Origin: Anaerostipes caccae L1-92 | Lineage (GTDB): Bacteria > Bacillota > Clostridia > Lachnospirales > Lachnospiraceae | Assembly (NCBI RefSeq): GCF_014467075.1 | Contig: NZ_AP023027.1 | Span: 3,261,501 to 3,325,500 of the forward strand | Length of the DNA stretch: 64,000 bases | Direction of reading: 5' to 3' | In this document: piece after piece, positions 44,284 through 52,699 of the stretch | Numbering within the stretch: the first letter of the stretch is position 1 | Layout: each line of letters starts with the position of its first letter | Translations under genes and position numbers: made by a program | Notes under the pieces: generated by a model | What the model was told of the DNA's origin: nothing | Seen by the model: only the letters and a program-made list of their open reading frames with translations | Database searches by the model: none

Positions 44284-45943
44284 CTTTTTCCTTTATCATC
44301 TGAAAGTTTTTTACATCCACTAATCCTTTATCTGTCAGGCGCAGTTCCGGTATCACCGGGAGCGCCATAAATGACAATGTTGTGAAAGGATCACAGTCCT
44401 CTGATACTCCCATTTCCCTGGCTCTCTGTACCATGGCATCCAAACGCCTCTGTATCTCCTTTGCAGGCTGCGTACTCATGAGTCCGGCAATCGGAAGGGG
44501 AAGTCTCCCCACATCTTTTCCGTCCTGCACCAGAGCATAGCCTCCCTGCATCTCTTGTATCATCTCCACAGCTTTCATAATGTCTCTGTCATTATCTCCT
44601 GCTGCAATAATATTGTGTGAGTCATGGGCAACCGATGTGGCAACTGCTCCATTAGTGATCCCATATCCCTTCAGCGGAGCTGCCTTAATATTCCCTGTAC
44701 CTCTGTGCCGCTCAAACACACACAGCTTTGAATATGTGGAATCGGGACAAAAAAGACCGTTCTCAGCAGCCACCTCTTCTTTTAGGTACCTTGTCGTAAT
44801 CTGTCCGGGCACCAGTCCGATTACCGGCACTTTTCCTTTTGTGTGCAGTTTCAGCTGTTCCTCAGTGAACGGTTTCAGATTCACTGTGTGCATCATTCCC
44901 CTGTAATCCGATTCATGTTCCGCCCTGTCTTTCAGCAGACGCCCGGACGGGATACCCTTTTTGTACACTTCGAGCACTTTCATATTCTCCAAAGAATCTA
45001 AGACTGCGATATCTGCATCAAATCCCTTTTCCAGGCATCCGACGCCGGCAAGACCATATGTCTGCGCCGTATTCCAAGTGCCCATGGCCACTGCTTCCTC
45101 CGGCTTAAGTCCCAGCCGGATGCTTTTCTTTATATTATAGCTGATATGACCTTCGTGCTCGATCGTATCCAGATGTTTATCATCTGTACAGAAAAGAAAT
45201 CCTTCCGTGTCCAGGCCTTTCTTCACGATTCCTGAAACGATTGCCTCCACATTTCTTGCCGCACTTCCTTCCCGGATGAGAATTTTCATTCCGGCTCTCC
45301 GCTTTTCTTCTGCCTCTTCAAAGGAGGTACACTCATGGTCCGTCATGACCCCTGCCTGTATATATCGATGCAAGTCGGTTCCCGAGAGTCCGGGAGCATG
45401 ACCGTCGATCACTTTTCCCCTGCAGAGAGCGATCTTATCCATAATCTCCTTTCTCCCTGCAAGAACATCCGGATAACACATAACCTCACCTAGGCCGAGC
45501 ACTCTTGGATGTTCGATCCACGCCTCCATATCTTTAGACGTGAAATCCGCCCCATTAGTTTCAAATGGTGTGGAAGGAATGGAAGACGGCAGCATCACAT
45601 AGACGGAAACCGGCAGATCCTCTGATACATCCAGAAGATATTTCATAGCTTCATTTCCCCTGACATTGACCATCTCATGGGGATCAGCGATTACTGTCGT
45701 AGTCCCGTGGGGCAGCACTGCCTCTGCAAACGCGGCCGGTGATGCCATGCTGGACTCAATATGGACATGGGCATCGATGAATCCCGGACAGAGCACCTTT
45801 CCGCTGCAGTCCACTTCTCTTTCTCCGTCAAGTCCGCCGATCTCCGCGATCACTCCCCCTGACACAGCCAGATCTGCCCTGTAACTTGTCTTTGCCTTTA
45901 CATCTACGATGGTTCCGTTTTTAAACACAAGGTCGTATGACAT
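44276..45943 (-). CDS. ade: Adenine deaminase
   Basis: 555 residues. Amidohydrolase that converts adenine to hypoxanthine in purine salvage. Metal-binding HVHIESSM near residue 60, VIADPHEMVNVRG, GHAPGLSGTDLHRYI, and C-terminal VATSVAHDSHNIIAAGDND. Starts 12 bases after metK; ends overlapping the deacetylase gene, so metK-ade-deacetylase form one unit. Confidence 0.95.
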   Translation of the reverse strand: MSYDLVFKNGTIVDVKAKTSYRADLAVSGGVIAEIGGLDGEREVDCSGKVLCPGFIDAHVHIESSMASPAAFAEAVLPHGTTTVIADPHEMVNVRGNEAMKYLLDVSEDLPVSVYVMLPSSIPSTPFETNGADFTSKDMEAWIEHPRVLGLGEVMCYPDVLAGRKEIMDKIALCRGKVIDGHAPGLSGTDLHRYIQAGVMTDHECTSFEEAEEKRRAGMKILIREGSAARNVEAIVSGIVKKGLDTEGFLFCTDDKHLDTIEHEGHISYNIKKSIRLGLKPEEAVAMGTWNTAQTYGLAGVGCLEKGFDADIAVLDSLENMKVLEVYKKGIPSGRLLKDRAEHESDYRGMMHTVNLKPFTEEQLKLHTKGKVPVIGLVPGQITTRYLKEEVAAENGLFCPDSTYSKLCVFERHRGTGNIKAAPLKGYGITNGAVATSVAHDSHNIIAAGDNDRDIMKAVEMIQEMQGGYALVQDGKDVGRLPLPIAGLMSTQPAKEIQRRLDAMVQRAREMGVSEDCDPFTTLSFMALPVIPELRLTDKGLVDVKNFQMIKEKGE

Positions 45944-45955
45944 TATTGTATCCTC

Positions 45956-47146
45956 TTATCTGGCCTGTTCTCTCAGCATATCGGCTTTGTCCAGGCGTTC
46001 CCACGGCAGATCCAGATCATTTCTTCCGAAATGACCATAATTTGATGTCTGACGGTAGATCGGTCTTCTCAGATCCAGCATCCTGATGATGCCTGCCGGT
46101 CTTAAATCAAAGTTTTTCCTGATCAGTTCCACAAGGTCTTCGCTGGATATTTTCCCGGTGCCGAACGTATCCACATTGATGGATGTCGGATGTGCAACAC
46201 CAATCGCGTAGGACAGCTGAATCTCACATTTATCAGCCAGTCCGGAAGCTACGATATTCTTTGCCACATAACGCGCAGCGTATGCAGCCGAACGGTCTAC
46301 CTTGGTACAGTCCTTGCCTGAAAAAGCTCCGCCGCCGTGCCGTGCATATCCGCCGTAGGTATCCACAATAATTTTTCTTCCCGTGAGTCCCGCATCACCC
46401 TGCGGTCCCCCGATGACAAAACGTCCTGTGGGATTGATGAAAAATTTTGTTTGATCATCCACCATTTCTTTCGGCAGAACCTTATCAAAGATCTCTCTCT
46501 TCACATCTTCGTGAATCTGCTCCTGATCCACTTCCGGATCGTGCTGTGCAGACAGAACTACAGCTTCCAGACGGAAAGGCTTGCCGTTTTCATCATATTC
46601 CACGCTGACCTGCGTCTTGCCGTCCGGTCTCAGATAAGGAAGAACCCCATCCTTACGCACCTGCGTAAGTCTCTTGGACAGCTTATGAGCAAGAGAAATC
46701 GGATACGGCATATACTCATCCGTCTCATTTGTGGCATAGCCAAACATCATGCCCTGGTCACCTGCGCCAATCGCATCCAGTTCCTCATCAGACATATCAG
46801 ATTCCTTTGCCTCCAGGGCCTTGTCCACACCAAGGGCAATATCTTTGGACTGCTCATCAATGGCCGTAATGACACCGCAGGTGCTCGCGTCAAATCCATA
46901 TTTGGCTCTCGTATATCCGATATCCGTCAAAGTCTGCCTTACGATTTTCTGGATATCCACATAGGCATTGGTTGTGATCTCGCCCATGACCATAACGAGT
47001 CCTGTTGTGGTACAAGTCTCACATGCTACCCTGCTCATCGGGTCTTGTTTTAACAGTTCATCTAAAATAGCATCTGAAATCTGGTCACAGACTTTGTCCG
47101 GATGTCCTTCAGTTACGGATTCTGATGTAAATAATATTTTTTCCAT
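45956..47146 (-). CDS. metK: S-adenosylmethionine synthase
   Basis: 396 residues from the ATG behind AAAGGAGCACATA. Makes SAM from methionine and ATP. Signatures: [67 protein letters not shown]. Upstream is only an 80-base gap containing the terminator of the previous gene; no S-box or other SAM riboswitch was seen. Confidence 0.97.
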   Translation of the reverse strand: MEKILFTSESVTEGHPDKVCDQISDAILDELLKQDPMSRVACETCTTTGLVMVMGEITTNAYVDIQKIVRQTLTDIGYTRAKYGFDASTCGVITAIDEQSKDIALGVDKALEAKESDMSDEELDAIGAGDQGMMFGYATNETDEYMPYPISLAHKLSKRLTQVRKDGVLPYLRPDGKTQVSVEYDENGKPFRLEAVVLSAQHDPEVDQEQIHEDVKREIFDKVLPKEMVDDQTKFFINPTGRFVIGGPQGDAGLTGRKIIVDTYGGYARHGGGAFSGKDCTKVDRSAAYAARYVAKNIVASGLADKCEIQLSYAIGVAHPTSINVDTFGTGKISSEDLVELIRKNFDLRPAGIIRMLDLRRPIYRQTSNYGHFGRNDLDLPWERLDKADMLREQAR

Positions 47147-47189
47147 TATGTGCTCCTTTCGCTCTGCTGTACAGCAACTATATATATCG

Positions 47190-47214
47190 AAAAAGGCCCG
47201 AACTGATCGGACCT
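47190..47214 (-). terminator. Terminator of the murA-PsiE unit
   Basis: Minus strand AGGTCCG/CGGGCCT stem (one G-U pair, 47194-47200/47208-47214) followed by TTTTTCG. Confidence 0.8.
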
Positions 47215-47228
47215 GCTTCAATCTAAAA

Positions 47229-47873
47229 TCATAAATTCGGCATGATATTTACATTCCTGCTGCGGATGACTTCCACTTCCTTCACCTGCCCTGCGGCAAC
47301 TTTAGATACGCGGACTGCCCCGCCCGGAAAATAATAACAATGCCCGCACTTTACTTCTTCATTTTCCAAATCAATGCCCTTAAGTACTGCTTCTCCTATG
47401 GACTCTCCTTTGTATTCCTCCGGAATGTTCACATGGACCAGCTCATTTACTTTGGCAATCTTCTGGTTCGGCAGAAATACTGTCTTGTCAATGTCCTCAA
47501 AACGGTCCAGAAAATACTTTCTTATAATGAAGAGGACCGCGATTGAAAAAATACAGAGCAGATTTTCTACCGGACTGGTATGCTGCGCGATCATCTGTCT
47601 TGCAATCGCAAACATCAGTACTTCTACCAGTGTCGACGCAGTATGCCTGCAAAGCATCTTAATGAACTCCACGCAGATCACAAGATTAAATGCATTGAGT
47701 ACAAACTGATAGACAGCATCGGAATCCGGATTAGATGATAAAATAGCGATCAGATCTTTGATCATCCAGATCCCGCCGCCGATAACGGCTATGGCAATCA
47801 GCGCAGATAAATAAAACTCTATCCACTTGGATATTTTAAAAACTTCATTCTTCAGGTATTGTCGCACCGGCAA
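47229..47873 (-). CDS. PsiE-like membrane protein with TrkA-C-like tail
   Basis: 214 residues. Four likely transmembrane helices (about 17-38, 57-75, 85-100 and 105-120) resembling the phosphate-starvation-inducible PsiE family, then a cytoplasmic region of about 85 residues with a TrkA-C-like fold pattern ([29 protein letters not shown]...). Follows murA by 14 bases. Exact role unknown. Confidence 0.65.
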   Translation of the reverse strand: MPVRQYLKNEVFKISKWIEFYLSALIAIAVIGGGIWMIKDLIAILSSNPDSDAVYQFVLNAFNLVICVEFIKMLCRHTASTLVEVLMFAIARQMIAQHTSPVENLLCIFSIAVLFIIRKYFLDRFEDIDKTVFLPNQKIAKVNELVHVNIPEEYKGESIGEAVLKGIDLENEEVKCGHCYYFPGGAVRVSKVAAGQVKEVEVIRSRNVNIMPNL

Positions 47874-47887
47874 TTCCCCCTTAATAT

Positions 47888-49186
47888 CTATACAATACGC
47901 AGCTTAAATCTCGCGATTTCTTTCTCACTGTTCACCAGCTGAATATCTCCGCCAAGATTCTGAATTTTCTTTTCAAAGCCTTCATAGCCCCGGTAGATAT
48001 ATCCGATATCGCTGACTGTAGTATAACCGTCGGCCGCAAGGCCTGCAATGACCAGCGCCGCCCCTGCACGAAGGTCAGGTGCTGAGACATCTGCCCCGGT
48101 AAACAATTTGACTCCGGTAATGATGGCTGTTCTGCCGTCTACCTGAATACGGGCACCCATCTTTGTCAGTTCATCCACATACCGGAAACGGTTTTCAAAA
48201 ATGCTCTCTGAAACGATGCTTGTTCCGTTGGACAGAGCCAGTGACACTGCCATCTGAGGCTGCATATCCGTCGGAAATCCCGGATACGGGAGAGTTTTGA
48301 TCTGGGTGGAATCGAGCCTTTTTGTTGCTACAACTCTGACCGCGTCGTCAAACTCGTCTACCTGCGCACCGATCTCCTCCAGCTTCGCGCTGATGGCTTC
48401 CAGATGCTTTGGAATAACATTTTTAATCGTAATATCACCTTTCGTAGCTACAGCCGCAGTCATGAATGTCCCCGCCTCAATCTGGTCCGGAATAATGGAG
48501 TATTCACAATTTCCAAGCTTTTCTACGCCTTTGATCTTAATCACATCAGTGCCGGCTCCGCGTATGCTGGCTCCCATGCTGTTCAGAAAATTGGCTACGT
48601 CAACTACATGCGGCTCTTTTGCCACATTTTCAATGGTTGTATTTCCCTTTGCCAAAGCCGCTGCCATCATGACGTTAATCGTCGCACCCACAGATACCAC
48701 ATCCATATAAATGTGGCAGCCGATCAGCTCATCGGCAGTCGCTGTGATCATGCCGTTTTCTATCTCAATCCTGGCTCCCAGCGCCTTAAATCCTTTGATA
48801 TGCTGGTCGATCGGACGGCTTCCGATCTCACATCCGCCCGGCAGGGCTACTCTGGCCCTTTTATACTTCCCAAGAAGAGCCCCGATCAGATAATAAGAAG
48901 CCCTGATCTTCCGGATATACTCGTTATCCACATCGCAGTCCGCATTCATCCCGCTTCCGCTGATAACTACTTCATGTTTTCCTAATCTATTCACTGTGGC
49001 TCCAATGCCTTCCATGGCCTGGAGCAAAACATTTGTATCCCTGACATCGGGCATATTCTCAATAGTACACGTTCCGTCTGTCATAACTGCTGCTGCTAAA
49101 ATGGGCAGTGCAGCATTCTTTGCGCCTCCGATGACAACTTCCCCTACCAGTGGGTTTCCGCCTTTAATGATATATTGTTCCATCAT
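47888..49186 (-). CDS. murA: UDP-N-acetylglucosamine 1-carboxyvinyltransferase
   Basis: 432 residues. First committed step of peptidoglycan synthesis, using PEP. Active-site Cys in LPGGCEIGSRPIDQHIKGF, substrate-binding N-terminal GGNPLVGEVVIGGAKNAALPILAAAVM, DVRDTNVLLQAMEGIGA and C-terminal AGAALVIAGLAADGYTTV. Two adjacent ATGs follow GAGGTGT; the first was used. Its promoter lies in the end of aroK. Confidence 0.96.
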   Translation of the reverse strand: MMEQYIIKGGNPLVGEVVIGGAKNAALPILAAAVMTDGTCTIENMPDVRDTNVLLQAMEGIGATVNRLGKHEVVISGSGMNADCDVDNEYIRKIRASYYLIGALLGKYKRARVALPGGCEIGSRPIDQHIKGFKALGARIEIENGMITATADELIGCHIYMDVVSVGATINVMMAAALAKGNTTIENVAKEPHVVDVANFLNSMGASIRGAGTDVIKIKGVEKLGNCEYSIIPDQIEAGTFMTAAVATKGDITIKNVIPKHLEAISAKLEEIGAQVDEFDDAVRVVATKRLDSTQIKTLPYPGFPTDMQPQMAVSLALSNGTSIVSESIFENRFRYVDELTKMGARIQVDGRTAIITGVKLFTGADVSAPDLRAGAALVIAGLAADGYTTVSDIGYIYRGYEGFEKKIQNLGGDIQLVNSEKEIARFKLRIV

Positions 49187-49355
49187 ACACCTCTATATAA
49201 AACTCTATTCAATCAATCGAATCATTCATTCTCTATCAATAATCTATCCATTCTTCTGAAAAATAAGCGTATCTTTTTTTAAACACAACCCCTGGACAGG
49301 CAGTCATAGCCTGCATAAGCCCAAAAGTTCCATGCCGCTTACTCGCATATTTATC

Positions 49356-49384
49356 AGTATATCACACTACATTAAGTTTTCCAA
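49356..49384 (-). promoter_or_regulatory. murA promoter
   Basis: Minus strand TTGGAA (49379-49384) and TATACT (49356-49361), spacing 17; the -35 lies in the last codons of the aroK-like gene. A 160-base AT-rich leader with a small CAGGC/GCCTG hairpin (about 49300-49316) separates it from murA. Confidence 0.65.
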
Positions 49385-49876
49385 CACTTTTTCTAAGGCT
49401 TCCCCGATCTTTAAATCATCGGCATCTACCGTGATGTCTGCATATTTTTCATAGAGAGGTATTCTTTCCCGGTATAAGTCACTGAGTGTCTGCCCGTTAT
49501 CCAGCACCACACCCCTTGCCGCAAGGTCGCCAAGGCGTTCGGCAACCGTTTCATAATCAAGCTTCAGATAGATGACTGTACCAATATTTCTAAAATGTTC
49601 CATCGCTTTCGGGCTGTAAATGGCGCTTCCCCCCGGTGCGATCACAGAGTTTTCGGCTTCGACAGATGCGTTGACCTCCTCCTCAATCTTTTTAAATGCT
49701 TCGTTTCCTTCCTGGCTTATGATATCTCTCAAAAGCTTTCCGGTCTTCTGCTGGATCACCAGATCCGTATCAATAAACTCGGCTCCCAATGCCTTGGCGA
49801 GCAGAACTCCGATGGTACTCTTGCCGGCCCCGGGCATTCCAATTAAAATATAGTTATTTCCTTTTTGGCTTGTCAT
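49367..49876 (-). CDS. Shikimate kinase-like protein
   Basis: 169 residues. P-loop NMP-kinase fold: Walker A GMPGAGKSTIG, DTD (EFIDTDLVIQQ) and lid region LAARGVVLDNGQTLSDLYRERIPLYEKYAD. Two motifs differ from classical shikimate kinase: FKKIEEE instead of FRxxE and APGGSAIY instead of GGG. It is either a diverged shikimate kinase or a related small-molecule kinase. It overlaps the flavin reductase gene by 23 bases. Confidence 0.75.
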   Translation of the reverse strand: MTSQKGNNYILIGMPGAGKSTIGVLLAKALGAEFIDTDLVIQQKTGKLLRDIISQEGNEAFKKIEEEVNASVEAENSVIAPGGSAIYSPKAMEHFRNIGTVIYLKLDYETVAERLGDLAARGVVLDNGQTLSDLYRERIPLYEKYADITVDADDLKIGEALEKVLENLM

Positions 49877-50453
49877 TTCTTTTCTTCCTTTTTTTCTTCT
49901 TTACGGAGTATCCAAAACTTCCGATCTGTCTGCCCGTCTCAAAATATCCTCCGTGTGAATAGATTAGGGGATTGGTCTTTTCGAGGGCAAACCGTCCGTT
50001 TTCTTCCATATAAGTATCATCTGCGAGAATGTTTACAACTCTGGCCGTAAACATATGATGAGAGCCCAGAGGAGTGATCTTTTCTACCCGGCATTCAATA
50101 TTCACAGGACTCTCCTTGATATACGGCGCATGGGATAGTGTACCGTGTTCCCCCGTGAGTCCCGTCTCTTTAAACTTATCCAGGTCCCTTCCGGAGCGCA
50201 CGCCGCAGAAGTCTGTCGCTTTGGCAAGTTCTGCCGTGGTCAGGTTGATGACAAACTCACCGCTCTTTTCGATCATATGATAGGAATGTCTCTGGGGTCT
50301 CAGTGAAATATAGGTCATCGGCGGATTTGTACAGATCGTACCCGTCCATGCCACAGTAATGATGTTGTCAGATTCTCCCTCCGCACCGCAGCTTACCATC
50401 ACCGCCGGCAGGGGATATATCATATTGCCCGGTTTCCAGGATATCTTTGACAT
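49854..50453 (-). CDS. Flavin reductase-like FMN-binding protein
   Basis: 199 residues from the ATG behind GAAGGAAATGTAAGGGC. Flavin-reductase split-barrel: MIYPLPAVMVSCGAEGESDNIITVAWTGTICTNPPMTYISLRPQRHSY and GEFVINL. Extremely basic C-terminal tail (VKKKKRKKRNDKPKRK). Redox partner unknown. Four bases after the HIT gene stop. Confidence 0.88.
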   Translation of the reverse strand: MSKISWKPGNMIYPLPAVMVSCGAEGESDNIITVAWTGTICTNPPMTYISLRPQRHSYHMIEKSGEFVINLTTAELAKATDFCGVRSGRDLDKFKETGLTGEHGTLSHAPYIKESPVNIECRVEKITPLGSHHMFTARVVNILADDTYMEENGRFALEKTNPLIYSHGGYFETGRQIGSFGYSVKKKKRKKRNDKPKRK

Positions 50454-50457
50454 GCCC

Positions 50458-50874
50458 TTACATTTCCTTCCGTATGGCTTCCCTGAGCTGTTCCATCTCT
50501 CCGTCTTCATAGCTCAGTTCTTTCCATCCGATATTTACGGTATCGCCCTCGTATCTTGGGATGATGTGCATATGAAAATGAAAGACGGTCTGACCAGCTA
50601 CTGTTCCGTTGTTCTGTAAAATATTCATTCCGTCGCAGTCAAGTACTGACTTTAAAGCCCTCGCAGTCATAGCTGCAAGTTCAAACAGTTCTCCGGCTGT
50701 GGCCGTATCTATATCGTAAATATTATCATAGTGTTCTTTCGGCAATATGAGTACATGCCCCTTGTTGGCCGGAGCGATATCCATGATTACCTTAAATTTT
50801 GAATTTTCATAAATGGTTGTTGACGGAATCTCTCCGCTGATTATCCTGCAAAATATACAATCCTGTTTTTTCAT
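50458..50874 (-). CDS. HIT-family nucleotide hydrolase/transferase
   Basis: 138 residues. N-terminal CIFCRIISGEIPSTTIYE with zinc Cys pair, C-terminal histidine triad QTVFHFHMHIIPR. Hydrolyses AMP-linked or dinucleoside compounds. Start set at the ATG behind AAAGGAGATGAAGATC. First gene of the HIT-flavin reductase-aroK set. Confidence 0.93.
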   Translation of the reverse strand: MKKQDCIFCRIISGEIPSTTIYENSKFKVIMDIAPANKGHVLILPKEHYDNIYDIDTATAGELFELAAMTARALKSVLDCDGMNILQNNGTVAGQTVFHFHMHIIPRYEGDTVNIGWKELSYEDGEMEQLREAIRKEM

Positions 50875-50897
50875 GATCTTCATCTCCTTTGGTAAGT

Positions 50898-50926
50898 ATT
50901 GTATCTTATTTATAGGCCTTTTTCAA
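50898..50926 (-). promoter_or_regulatory. Promoter of the HIT operon
   Basis: Minus strand TTGAAA (50921-50926) and TACAAT (50898-50903), spacing 17. Confidence 0.75.
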
Positions 50927-50974
50927 GAATCCAAAAATGAAGTGTGAAATTATTACTATAATATTCGCTTAACT

Positions 50975-51005
50975 AAAAAAGGTGAGTCTCTGCGACTCAC
51001 CTTTT
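50975..51005. terminator. Terminator with duplicated stem sequence
   Basis: AAAAGGTGAGTC-TCTGC-GACTCACCTTTT hairpin with A and T runs on both sides. Its core TGAGTCTCTGCGACTCA (50983-50999) is repeated exactly at 51114-51130. Confidence 0.85.
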
Positions 51006-51012
51006 AGACTAT

Positions 51013-51343
51013 TTAATTGTTATTGATCGGAGGCTTCTCTTCGATCCGCCCTATTTCATACATGCCATACACAACTTCTGTATCCCCTTCAATCTCTCAA
51101 TCAATCCGAACTCTGAGTCTCTGCGACTCAAACATCAAACTTCTTGATCTTTCATTTCTTTTACTTCCGTTCTCTTCTATATACATCTGATTCTTCGTAT
51201 GACGTTCTACCTGTCCTGTCTCTCCGACCTGTGTATAAAATCTATACCGGACATATTTATTCTATATTCTGAAGGCTCACTGTATGAAATTTATTACTCT
51301 CTGTATATAGAATGTCTTCTATGTCTTTCGACATAATATCCAA
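51013..51343 (-). pseudogene. Disrupted small gene behind a consensus promoter
   Basis: Three blocks read like one protein: 28 codons from a TTG at 51343 nine bases after GGGAGG (MDIMSKDIEDILYTES...), then after a one-base shift 54 codons (51261-51100, NKYVRYRFYTQVGETGQ...), an in-frame TGA (51097-51099), then 27 codons to a TAA at 51013 (EIEGDTEVVYGMYEIGRIEE...). The rebuilt protein would be about 108 residues and is not recognised. Either a frameshift plus nonsense mutation broke the gene, or the transcript is recoded. Confidence 0.5.
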
Positions 51344-51405
51344 ACAATATCGCCTCCCATCGATTCTTTCTAGGTATCCGTTTCCTTGTTCCTCTTTATG
51401 TTATT

Positions 51406-51434
51406 ATTATAAAAAACAGACCCTATATTGTCAA
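51406..51434 (-). promoter_or_regulatory. Consensus sigma-A promoter
   Basis: Minus strand TTGACA (51429-51434), 17 bases, TATAAT (51406-51411): a perfect match to both hexamers. Drives an approximately 420-base transcript through the disrupted gene to the terminator at 50975-51005. Confidence 0.9.
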
Positions 51435-51667
51435 GCAATTTCATTATGTATACAGTGTTTTTTGTTTTCTTATTATTTATTTCTAAATATTCTGATAATT
51501 TAACCGCCTTTTTTCAATTTATCCACAGTTTCTTCACGATTTGTTCACAATTATTCGTTACAATAAAACATGTAAAGTAGTTAAACATTTTTAAATACTT
51601 TCAAATCCTACCCCTCTTGAGGATGAAAATCCTCTCCTTATTGTTTTAAAGTTTTAAAGTTACTTAC
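51435..51667. other. AT-rich gene-free stretch with a DnaA box
   Basis: No gene seen. It holds a perfect DnaA box TTATCCACA (51519-51527), a near match TTGTTCACA (51541-51549), and T/A-rich runs. A single perfect box is too little to call an origin. Confidence 0.4.
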
Positions 51668-51669
51668 AG

Positions 51670-51700
51670 AAAAAGAGCAGCCTGCCCGGCTGCTCTTTTT
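51670..51700. terminator. Terminator of the dnaX-ebfC-recR operon
   Basis: AAAAAGAGCAGC/GCTGCTCTTTTT stem with CTGCCCG-type loop, T-run on both strands, 5 bases after the recR stop. Confidence 0.9.
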
Positions 51701-51704
51701 CATT

Positions 51705-52301
51705 TCATAATTCAGTTCTTCCTTCCAGTGCCCGAAGAAGGGTAACCTCATCAATATATTCCAAATCTCCGCCCACCGGAACTCCGCTGGCAATTTTGCT
51801 GACTTTGATGCCTGTCGGCTTCACAAGTTTGCTTATATACATTGCCGTGGTCTCTCCTTCCAGGCTTGAGTTGGTAGCAATGATCAGCTCGTTCACATCA
51901 CCCTGAAGTCTGGCCATCAACTCTTTCAGCCGGATGTCAGAAGGTCCGATCCCAAGCATCGGAGATATTGCTCCGTGCAGAACATGGTAAATGCCCTCGT
52001 ATTTTCCTGTTTTCTCATAGGCCATCAGATCCCTGGTGCTCTCCACCACCATAATGGTACTGTGATCACGCTTGCTGCTGGAACAAATTGGACAGATGTC
52101 CTGATCCGTCAGGGTACAGCACTCTTTACAGTAGTGGACATTTTCCTTTGCATCCAGAATGCTCTCAGCTAAATGCTTCACCTGGTCCAGCGGCATATTT
52201 ATAATGTGAAAGGCAAGCCTTCCGGCCGACTTGGGGCCGATTCCCGGAAGCTTTCCCAATTCTTCAATCAACTTCGTGATCTGACTGCTGTAATAATCCA
52301 T
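51705..52301 (-). CDS. recR: Recombination mediator protein RecR
   Basis: 198 residues. Forms the RecFOR clamp that loads RecA at gaps. N-terminal helix-hairpin-helix ([26 protein letters not shown]), zinc finger [16 protein letters not shown], Toprim domain ([30 protein letters not shown]). Last gene of dnaX-ebfC-recR. Confidence 0.97.
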   Translation of the reverse strand: MDYYSSQITKLIEELGKLPGIGPKSAGRLAFHIINMPLDQVKHLAESILDAKENVHYCKECCTLTDQDICPICSSSKRDHSTIMVVESTRDLMAYEKTGKYEGIYHVLHGAISPMLGIGPSDIRLKELMARLQGDVNELIIATNSSLEGETTAMYISKLVKPTGIKVSKIASGVPVGGDLEYIDEVTLLRALEGRTEL

Positions 52302-52316
52302 ATCCGTTATCCATCC

Positions 52317-52670
52317 TTAGAAAGGAAATCCGCCTCCCATGCCTCCTCCGAGACCTCCGGTGATTTTCCCCATTTTGCTCTGTGAATCTTCTTCCATCTT
52401 GCGGAGCGCTTCATTGGTGGCTGCAACGATCAGGTCCTCCAGCATCTCAATATCATCCGGATCAACTACTTCCTCATCCAGACTTACGGATACCACTTCT
52501 TTTTTGCCTGAAACAACAACCTTTACAACTCCGCCTCCGGCTGTGGCTTCATATTCAGTCTCTTCTAATTGTTTTGTTGTTTCTTCCATCTGCTTCTGCA
52601 TCTTCTGCGCCTGTTTCATCAAGTTGTTCATATTTCCGCCCATACCCGGAAATCCGCCTCTTTTTGCCAT
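52317..52670 (-). CDS. ebfC: YbaB/EbfC nucleoid-associated protein
   Basis: 117 residues from the ATG behind CAGGAGGTATTTAAG. Glycine-rich N-terminus ([29 protein letters not shown]), acidic core [20 protein letters not shown] and a glycine-rich end ([13 protein letters not shown]). Binds DNA as a dimer; conserved with dnaX and recR in many bacteria. Confidence 0.95.
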   Translation of the reverse strand: MAKRGGFPGMGGNMNNLMKQAQKMQKQMEETTKQLEETEYEATAGGGVVKVVVSGKKEVVSVSLDEEVVDPDDIEMLEDLIVAATNEALRKMEEDSQSKMGKITGGLGGGMGGGFPF

Positions 52671-52699
52671 CTTAAATACCTCCTGAAATAAAACTCTTT

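Noticed and set aside
46337-47053. 238-codon plus-strand open frame
   Set aside because: Shadow of metK.
47147-47228. SAM riboswitch before metK
   Set aside because: The gap is only about 80 bases and is filled by the previous gene's terminator; no S-box elements.
51013-51400. RNase P, tmRNA or 6S RNA for the 420-base transcript
   Set aside because: No GAGGAAAGUC, no tag peptide with CCA end, no long central bulge; it reads better as a broken gene.
51435-51667. Replication origin
   Set aside because: One perfect DnaA box and no dnaA/dnaN; insufficient.
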